A DNA stretch of 13,213 nt. Source: Betaproteobacteria bacterium UBA2293 (GTDB taxonomy: Bacteria > Pseudomonadota > Gammaproteobacteria > Burkholderiales > Rhodocyclaceae). The stretch covers positions 34,492 to 47,704 of the forward strand of contig DDWF01000170.1 in assembly GCA_002345845.1 (NCBI GenBank). Direction: 5' to 3'. Position 1 is the first letter of the stretch. The number at the start of each line of letters is the position of its first letter. Below, one piece after another: positions 8,814 to 13,213 of this stretch. Position numbers and translations under genes: made by a program. The notes beneath the pieces are model-generated. The model did not search any database and was not told the DNA's origin. It saw only the letters and a list, made by a program, of their open reading frames with translations.

Positions 8814-9563
8814 CTAGAGCAGGCTCATGCCGCCATCAACGACGATTTCCTGGCCAACGATATAGGACGCCTCGTGGCTGGCCAGGAACAGGATCGTCCG
8901 GGCGACTTCCTCGGGCATGCCGAAGCGGCCGCAAGGCGATTTTTTGGCGATGTCGCTCTGGATGGCGGCGCTGACTTCCGCAGGCAAGCCGAGGCGGTCG
9001 AACATCGGGGTTGCAATGGGGCCCGGGCTGACAGCATTGACGCGGATTTTTCGCGGGATAAGTTCCAGCGACAGGGAGGCGACCAGCGAGCGCAGGGCGG
9101 CTTTGCAGGCGCCGTAGACACTGAAATTGGGTGAGCCGAGCCGATTGGTGATGGAGGTCGTGATCACGACCGAACTGCCCTCGCGGAGCAACGGCAGGGC
9201 TTTTTGCAGGGTGAAGAAGACGCCCTTGAAGTTGACCGCCAGGGCTTCATCGAAAGCAGCTTCAGTCACCGCTTCGAGCGGTGCCGGGGCGGCTGTGCCG
9301 GCGTTGAGGACGAGCAGGTCGAGGCCATCAAAGTGTTGGCCGAGGTTGGCGAAGAGCATCGCAATGTCGGCGGTGTTGCCGATGTCGCTACGATATACCA
9401 GTGCCTCCGGGCCCAATATTTTTGCGGCATTCTCCAGGCTGGCAGGGCTGCGGCCGGTTATTGCCAGACGGGCGCCTTCGGCTTGGAACAGTTGGGCGGT
9501 GGCGAGGCCGATGCCGCTGGTGCCGCCGGTGATCAGGGCGGTTTTTCCGTGCAGTCTTTGCAT
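8814..9563 (-). CDS. Short-chain dehydrogenase/reductase (classical SDR)
   Basis: A 249-residue cytoplasmic oxidoreductase of the classical SDR family, with every hallmark intact. The cofactor loop TGGTSGIG is at 12-19, NAG at 87-89, catalytic Asn111, Ser137, Tyr150 and Lys154 (YGACK) are present, followed by PGPIATPM and a C-terminal IVVDGGMSLL. Arg38 in TGRS after the second beta strand favours NADPH over NADH; this is an inference from the family. It would interconvert a keto group and an alcohol on the product or substrate of the neighbouring ThDP enzyme. The ATG at 9563 is preferred because AAGGAA sits 6 bases upstream and overlaps the stop codon of the ThDP gene; the longer ORF from 9590 would overlap that gene. 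Substrate cannot be assigned; fabG-type fatty-acid reduction is possible but the context argues against it. Confidence 0.95.
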   Translation of the reverse strand: MQRLHGKTALITGGTSGIGLATAQLFQAEGARLAITGRSPASLENAAKILGPEALVYRSDIGNTADIAMLFANLGQHFDGLDLLVLNAGTAAPAPLEAVTEAAFDEALAVNFKGVFFTLQKALPLLREGSSVVITTSITNRLGSPNFSVYGACKAALRSLVASLSLELIPRKIRVNAVSPGPIATPMFDRLGLPAEVSAAIQSDIAKKSPCGRFGMPEEVARTILFLASHEASYIVGQEIVVDGGMSLL

Positions 9564-9569
9564 AACGTA

Positions 9570-9575
9570 TTCCTT
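9570..9575 (-). promoter_or_regulatory. Ribosome binding site of the SDR gene
   Basis: AAGGAA on the minus strand, 6 bases before the ATG at 9563. It shares bases with the TAA stop (9574-9576) of the ThDP gene, pointing to coupled translation, and it fixes the SDR start. Confidence 0.75.
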
Positions 9576-11436
9576 AGATGTCGGTGCCAAGAACCTGCAT
9601 GCGCAGACTCATCGGCGGGATCTGCTCGCCGTCGATATAGACATCGAGCAGGGTTGGTCCTTTTTTCCGGCAAATCGCCTCGATATCGAGGGCGGCCATG
9701 TCTTCCGGTGAGCGGATGGTGTGGCCGTCGGCGCCCATGGCGCGGGCGATGGCGGCAAAATCGGTGGCCGGCAGCTGGAAGCCGATCTGTTCGGCGCCGG
9801 CCAGGCGCTGGCCGTGCTTGACCATGCCCAGCGCCTGGTCGTTGAGGATGACGAAGATCACGGTCAGGCCTTCGGCGACGGCGACCGAGATTTCCTGGCC
9901 GTTCATCATCAGGCTGCCATCACCGGTGATGCAGACGACCGGCACGTTGGGGTTGCCGGCGGCAGTGCCGATGGCGCCGCCGATGGCCCAGCCCATCGGG
10001 GCGAAATCCATGGTCAGGCGCAGCCAGCCGCCATGGCTCAGGCGTCGGCCACCGTCCCGCCGCCGCCCGCTGTTGCCCAGGCGGCGCTCGCCGATACGAC
10101 GGTCGGCCGGGTTCAGATAATGGATGGCCCAGGCGACGCTGTTGCCGGCATCGGCGAGAAAACGGGTGCTTGGCGGGAAGCGGCGGCCGAGATCGTGCAT
10201 CAACCGTTGCGGCACGATCGGGGTGGCCGGGCTGGTGTACTGGAAGGGTTCTGCCAGCATGGCTTCGGTGGTCAGCGCGGCCGTTGATTCTTCCTGTGCC
10301 CCGCGCCGGCGGGAATGTTTGAAACCGCCGTTGTCCCTTGACTTGTGGGTGCGCTCGATCAAGCGGTCGAAAATATTGAGCAAGCGTCCGCGTACGTGCA
10401 GTCTGGCCATCGGCGAGCGGGCCAGGTGTTCGGCCGATTCGTCGATATGGACCAGCTTATTGTTGAGCAGGGAGTCGCTCCAGCCGCTACTGGTCCATTC
10501 GTTCATGCTGGTGCCGATCGCCAGGACCAGATCGACCGCCTGGTCGTTCAACATGGCGTTGGCCGAGCGGTGGCCAGCAAAGCCGAAAACACCGCAGAAC
10601 AGCGGATGATAGGGGTTGATCAGCCCCTTGCCATCGGGGGTGGTGACGAAGGGAATGCCGCGCAAGGCGGCAAATTGCAGGATGGAACCGATGGCTTCCC
10701 CGCACGAACCGCCGATCAGCAGGCGGATGTTGGTCGACTGCTGGAGTAGGTCGCTCAGTTCGTCGGTGGCGTCGGTGTCGAGCAGCGAGGTCGGACGAAT
10801 TTTGGCGGCGATGGAATAGGAGGGCGTGGCGACTGGGCTGGGGCTTTTCATGATGTCCAGCGGAATGCTCAGGTGCACCGGTCCGCGCGGCGCGCGAGTG
10901 GCTCGCTGCAGGGCGGTGATCAACTTTGATTCGATCTGTTCCGGATGCGAAACCAGCGAGTTGTAGCGGGTGCAGTGGCGAAACATGCCGAGCGTGTTGA
11001 TGCCGGTGCATGCGGATTCCTGCAGGGCTCGCTTGCCGAAGGAGGGTAGCGACGGTTGGCCGGTAATGACCAGCAGGGGGATGCCGTTGTCGAAGGCACA
11101 GGCGACGCCGGTGATCAGATTGGTCGCGCCGGGGCCGGAGGTGGCGCAACAGACGCCGATCTTGCCGGTTTCGCGGGTATAGCCATCGGCCATGAAGGCG
11201 GCGCCGGCTTCGTGGCGGGCGAGCATCGGCCGCGGGCCACCGCGTCGGGCACTGCGCGCCAGAGCGTTATAGAGCGGCTCGATGGCCCCGCCGGGGACAC
11301 CGAAAACGTATTCGATACCCATCTGCTCCAGATAGGCGACGATCAGATCGGCAACCTGCGGTGTTTCTCCGGTCGCCAGCGGGAAAGTCTCCTCCTCGTT
11401 CGCCGGGTAAGCGAGCGCAATGCTTGTGCTGTTCAT
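9574..11436 (-). CDS. Thiamine-diphosphate-dependent enzyme, acetolactate-synthase-like, with an Arg-rich insertion
   Basis: A 620-residue cytoplasmic ThDP enzyme of the acetolactate synthase / carboligase / lyase superfamily. The N-terminal pyrimidine-binding domain shows YVFGVPGGAIEPLY and the catalytic Glu76 in RHEAGAAFMADGY, then TSGPGATN. The middle domain follows. The C-terminal domain has MDFAPMGWAIGGAIG and the Mg-ThDP motif GDGS at 505-508 with Asn532 (ILNDQALGMV). Between AWAIHYL and MDFAP, about residues 442-468, is an Arg-rich, probably disordered insertion (DRRIGERR, GRRRDGGRR) absent from ordinary IlvB. The segment that is usually FQEAD in acetohydroxyacid synthases reads LQESACTG, and no small regulatory subunit (ilvH/ilvN) follows, so branched-chain amino-acid synthesis is unlikely. 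Its downstream partners are an SDR and two citrate-synthase-fold proteins, suggesting a specialised pathway. The ATG at 11436 is chosen for AGGGAG 6 bases upstream. Confidence 0.94.
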   Translation of the reverse strand: MNSTSIALAYPANEEETFPLATGETPQVADLIVAYLEQMGIEYVFGVPGGAIEPLYNALARSARRGGPRPMLARHEAGAAFMADGYTRETGKIGVCCATSGPGATNLITGVACAFDNGIPLLVITGQPSLPSFGKRALQESACTGINTLGMFRHCTRYNSLVSHPEQIESKLITALQRATRAPRGPVHLSIPLDIMKSPSPVATPSYSIAAKIRPTSLLDTDATDELSDLLQQSTNIRLLIGGSCGEAIGSILQFAALRGIPFVTTPDGKGLINPYHPLFCGVFGFAGHRSANAMLNDQAVDLVLAIGTSMNEWTSSGWSDSLLNNKLVHIDESAEHLARSPMARLHVRGRLLNIFDRLIERTHKSRDNGGFKHSRRRGAQEESTAALTTEAMLAEPFQYTSPATPIVPQRLMHDLGRRFPPSTRFLADAGNSVAWAIHYLNPADRRIGERRLGNSGRRRDGGRRLSHGGWLRLTMDFAPMGWAIGGAIGTAAGNPNVPVVCITGDGSLMMNGQEISVAVAEGLTVIFVILNDQALGMVKHGQRLAGAEQIGFQLPATDFAAIARAMGADGHTIRSPEDMAALDIEAICRKKGPTLLDVYIDGEQIPPMSLRMQVLGTDI

Positions 11437-11442
11437 GATTAG

Positions 11443-11448
11443 CTCCCT
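11443..11448 (-). promoter_or_regulatory. Ribosome binding site of the ThDP enzyme gene
   Basis: AGGGAG on the minus strand, 6 bases before the ATG at 11436. It selects this start over the in-frame ATG at 11493. Confidence 0.75.
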
Positions 11449-11491
11449 GGATCTTTTGTTTCTTGTTGGTTCGGCAAAATATGAGGGGAGC

Positions 11492-11548
11492 AATATCTAC
11501 GTCTTTTGTCATAGTTTCCGTGATGTATTGCACAAATGTGTAGATATT
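11492..11548. repeat. 9-base inverted repeat, possible operator of the ThDP operon
   Basis: AATATCTAC at 11492-11500 and its exact reverse complement GTAGATATT at 11540-11548 are separated by 39 bases. They lie 56 to 112 bases upstream of the ThDP start codon, flanking the weak candidate promoter. Centre-to-centre spacing is 48 bases, between four and five helical turns, so two bound regulator units with looping is conceivable. Function is inferred only. Confidence 0.4.
11508..11535 (-). promoter_or_regulatory. Weak candidate promoter for the ThDP operon
   Basis: On the minus strand, TTGTGC (11530-11535, 3 of 6 to the -35 consensus) and TATGAC (11508-11513, 4 of 6 to the -10) are 16 bases apart. 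They lie between the arms of the inverted repeat. A poor -35 could mean dependence on an activator. Chance occurrence in AT-rich DNA is a real alternative. Confidence 0.22.
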
Positions 11549-11731
11549 TTTGCTGAATGGATTGTTTTGCGTTTTTCACACGCTAATTGGTCGGTGTTTG
11601 AGAAACAACGTGGCAGATTCGTGAATTGATGTGCAGTGATTACCGCTGCCTTTTTTCGGCCGGCGGCTGGCGTGTCGAGGTCGGCGGCAAGGCGCGGCGG
11701 CGTAAAATTTTTCAGGCTGCGGCAAACGAAG

Positions 11732-11760
11732 TTCACAGCGAGCCTTCTAAAAGATAAAAT
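11732..11760 (+). promoter_or_regulatory. Putative sigma70 promoter of acnB
   Basis: TTCACA (11732-11737, 5 of 6) and TAAAAT (11755-11760, 5 of 6) are separated by exactly 17 bases. Transcription would begin near 11767 and give a leader of about 115 bases before the acnB GTG. It is the best promoter match in the window, in keeping with a highly expressed TCA-cycle gene. Confidence 0.55.
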
Positions 11761-11870
11761 ATATAAGACTTGGTCGAGAGGGCTGGGTGGCAAGCTGAAC
11801 CGATCCCTTCCGTCGCTGTCGTAAAATATTCCGTTACGCCAAGAATTCCCCAGAGCAACCCCCTTTACGA

Positions 11871-11877
11871 AAGGAAG
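11871..11877 (+). promoter_or_regulatory. Ribosome binding site of acnB
   Basis: AAGGAAG ends 5 bases before the GTG at 11883. It supports GTG as the start of acnB; no in-frame ATG is available nearby. Confidence 0.8.
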
Positions 11878-11882
11878 TCGCC

Positions 11883-13213
11883 GTGCTTGAAGCCTATCGC
11901 GCCCACGTAGCAGAGCGTGCAGCCCTCGGTATCCCGCCGCTGCCCCTGTCCAAGCAACAGACCACCGAACTGGTCGGCCTGCTGAAGAATCCGCCGAAGG
12001 GCGAAGAAGCCGCCCTGGTTGAGCTGATCACCTACCGCGTTCCGGCCGGTGTGGATGATGCCGCCAAGGTCAAGGCCGAGTTCCTGGCCAAGGTTGCCAA
12101 GGGCGAAGAAGCCTGCGCCCTGATTTCCAAGGAAAAAGCCACCGAACTGCTCGGCACCATGCTCGGCGGTTACAACGTCAAGCCGCTGATCGACCTGCTC
12201 GCCTGTCCGACCTGCGGCGCCGTCGCCGCCGAAGGCCTGAAGAAGACCCTGCTGGTTTTCGATTTCTTCCACGACGTCGCCGAACTGGCCAAGGGCGGCA
12301 ATGCCAACGCCAAGGGCGTCATGCAGTCGTGGGCCGACGCCGAGTGGTTCACCTCGCGTCCGGAAGTCCCGGCTTCGCAGAAGCTGACCGTGTTCAAGGT
12401 CACCGGCGAAACCAATACCGACGATCTGTCGCCGGCACCGGATGCCTGGTCGCGTCCTGACATCCCGCTGCACGCGCTGGCCATGCTGAAGAACCCGCGT
12501 CCGGGTATCGAGCCGGATGAAGCCGGTTCGCGTGGTCCGATCAAGCAACTCGAAGCACTGGCCAAGAAGGGCAACCTGATCGCCTACGTCGGTGATGTGG
12601 TCGGTACCGGTTCTTCGCGCAAGTCCGCCACCAACTCGGTGCTGTGGTTCACCGGCGAAGACATCCCGTTCGTCCCGAACAAGCGTTTCGGCGGTTTCTG
12701 CTTGGGTTCCAAGATCGCTCCGATCTTCTTCAACACCATGGAAGATGCCGGTGCCCTGCCGATCGAAATCGATGCCGGCCAGATGGACATGGGCGACGAG
12801 ATTGAGCTGAAGGTCGACCAAGCCACCGGCAAGGTCACCGCGCTGAAGAACGGCGCCGTGATCGCCGAATCGCAACTGAAGACCCTGGTCATCCTCGACG
12901 AAGTCCGCGCTGGTGGCCGTATTCCGCTGATCATCGGCCGTGGCCTGACCACCAAGGCGCGCGAATTCCTCGGCCTGCCGCAGTCGACGCTGTTCCGTCT
13001 GCCGCAAAACCCGGCTGACGACGGCAAGGGTTACTCGCTGGCCCAGAAGATGGTCGGCAAGGCCTGCGGCGTCGCCGGCATCCTGCCGGGCACCTACTGC
13101 GAGCCGAAGATGACCACCGTCGGTTCGCAAGACACCACCGGCCCGATGACCCGCGACGAACTCAAGGATCTGGCCTGCCTCGGCTTCTCCGCCGACCTCG
13201 TGATGCAGTCCTT
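11883..13213 (+). CDS. acnB: Aconitate hydratase B (aconitase B), N-terminal half; partial at window end
   Basis: AcnB isomerises citrate to isocitrate in the TCA cycle using a 4Fe-4S cluster, and often also serves the 2-methylcitrate pathway. 443 codons of roughly 860 are present. The start MLEAYRAHVAERAALGIPPLPL is replaced in translation by initiation at GTG. The N-terminal HEAT-like domain (about 1-160; ELLGTMLGGYNVKPLIDLL) is followed by the swivel domain, with DDLSPAPDAWSRPDIPLHA, GDVVGTGSSRKSATNS, GFCLGSKIAPIFFNTMEDAG and ILDEVRAGGRIPLIIGRGL. The catalytic part opens with GTYCEPKMTTVGSQDTTG. The domain order, swivel first, is that of AcnB rather than AcnA. The cluster-binding cysteines lie beyond the window. 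The gene is divergent from the ThDP operon. Confidence 0.98.
   Translation, partial: MLEAYRAHVAERAALGIPPLPLSKQQTTELVGLLKNPPKGEEAALVELITYRVPAGVDDAAKVKAEFLAKVAKGEEACALISKEKATELLGTMLGGYNVKPLIDLLACPTCGAVAAEGLKKTLLVFDFFHDVAELAKGGNANAKGVMQSWADAEWFTSRPEVPASQKLTVFKVTGETNTDDLSPAPDAWSRPDIPLHALAMLKNPRPGIEPDEAGSRGPIKQLEALAKKGNLIAYVGDVVGTGSSRKSATNSVLWFTGEDIPFVPNKRFGGFCLGSKIAPIFFNTMEDAGALPIEIDAGQMDMGDEIELKVDQATGKVTALKNGAVIAESQLKTLVILDEVRAGGRIPLIIGRGLTTKAREFLGLPQSTLFRLPQNPADDGKGYSLAQKMVGKACGVAGILPGTYCEPKMTTVGSQDTTGPMTRDELKDLACLGFSADLVMQS

Larger units (their letters stand above)
11437..11882. other. Divergent intergenic region between the ThDP operon and acnB
   Basis: This is a 446-base stretch with no convincing gene. 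It is clearly richer in A and T than its flanks, except for a GC-rich patch near 11655-11705. It must hold the start signals for both directions. The acnB promoter and an inverted repeat are listed separately. Short ORFs crossing it (a minus-strand one of 94 codons at 11509-11793 and a plus-strand one of 69 codons at 11420-11629) have no Shine-Dalgarno support or recognisable protein features, so I leave them out. Confidence 0.8.

Noticed and set aside
7773..9134. A 453-codon plus-strand ORF over the citrate-synthase-like genes
   Set aside because: It is antisense to three genes that have clear family signatures, and its composition is that of a shadow frame (Gly, Ala and Arg rich, no motifs).
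9574..11436. Assignment as ilvB (acetohydroxyacid synthase of branched-chain amino-acid synthesis)
   Set aside because: No small regulatory subunit follows, the usual FQEAD-like segment differs, there is an Arg-rich insertion, and the neighbours are not ilv genes.
11632..11657. A rho-independent terminator on the plus strand (GCAGT, 7-base loop, GCTGC, then a T-run)
   Set aside because: The stem is short with a wobble pair and no plus-strand gene lies upstream to terminate.
11865..13130. A 421-codon minus-strand ORF opposite acnB
   Set aside because: It is fully antisense to a clear aconitase B and shows no domain; shadow of highly biased codon use.

Overview
The window reads as chromosomal DNA from a GC-rich proteobacterium, most likely a betaproteobacterium of the Rhodocyclales type (Dechloromonas/Azonexus/Azospira-like). 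That placement is inferred from the style of acnB, the strong C/G third-position preference and the gene content; no rRNA gene is present to fix the taxon. There are no tRNAs, rRNAs, insertion sequences, phage genes or CRISPR arrays. Seven genes are packed on the minus strand and one, acnB, is on the plus strand.

Region 1 (1-7154, minus strand) is a three-gene signalling cluster behind one plausible sigma70-type promoter (7126-7154). In transcription order it holds a TonB-dependent outer-membrane receptor, a periplasmic type-1 substrate-binding protein of the PF04392 kind, and a very large membrane hybrid sensor kinase. The kinase carries HisKA, HATPase, REC, Hpt, REC, GGDEF and EAL domains on one chain and runs off the left edge. 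Gaps are only 6-7 bases. No ABC permease or ATPase accompanies the binding protein, so it looks like a ligand-presenting co-receptor for the kinase. The cluster would then link uptake or detection of an extracellular compound to cyclic-di-GMP turnover.

Region 2 (7166-11436, minus strand) is a tight four-gene operon: an acetolactate-synthase-like ThDP enzyme, a short-chain dehydrogenase/reductase, and two adjacent short citrate-synthase-fold proteins. In both citrate-synthase homologues most positions that should carry catalytic residues appear substituted. I do not recognise the pathway. It is the best candidate here for undescribed chemistry: C-C bond formation or cleavage by the ThDP enzyme, redox by the SDR, and acyl-CoA or tricarboxylate-like handling by a non-canonical citrate-synthase pair.

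Region 3 (11437-11882) is an AT-richer divergent intergenic region. It holds a good acnB promoter, a 9-base inverted repeat and a weak candidate promoter for the ThDP operon. Region 4 (11883-13213, plus strand) is the first half of acnB, aconitase B of the TCA cycle, which runs off the right edge.
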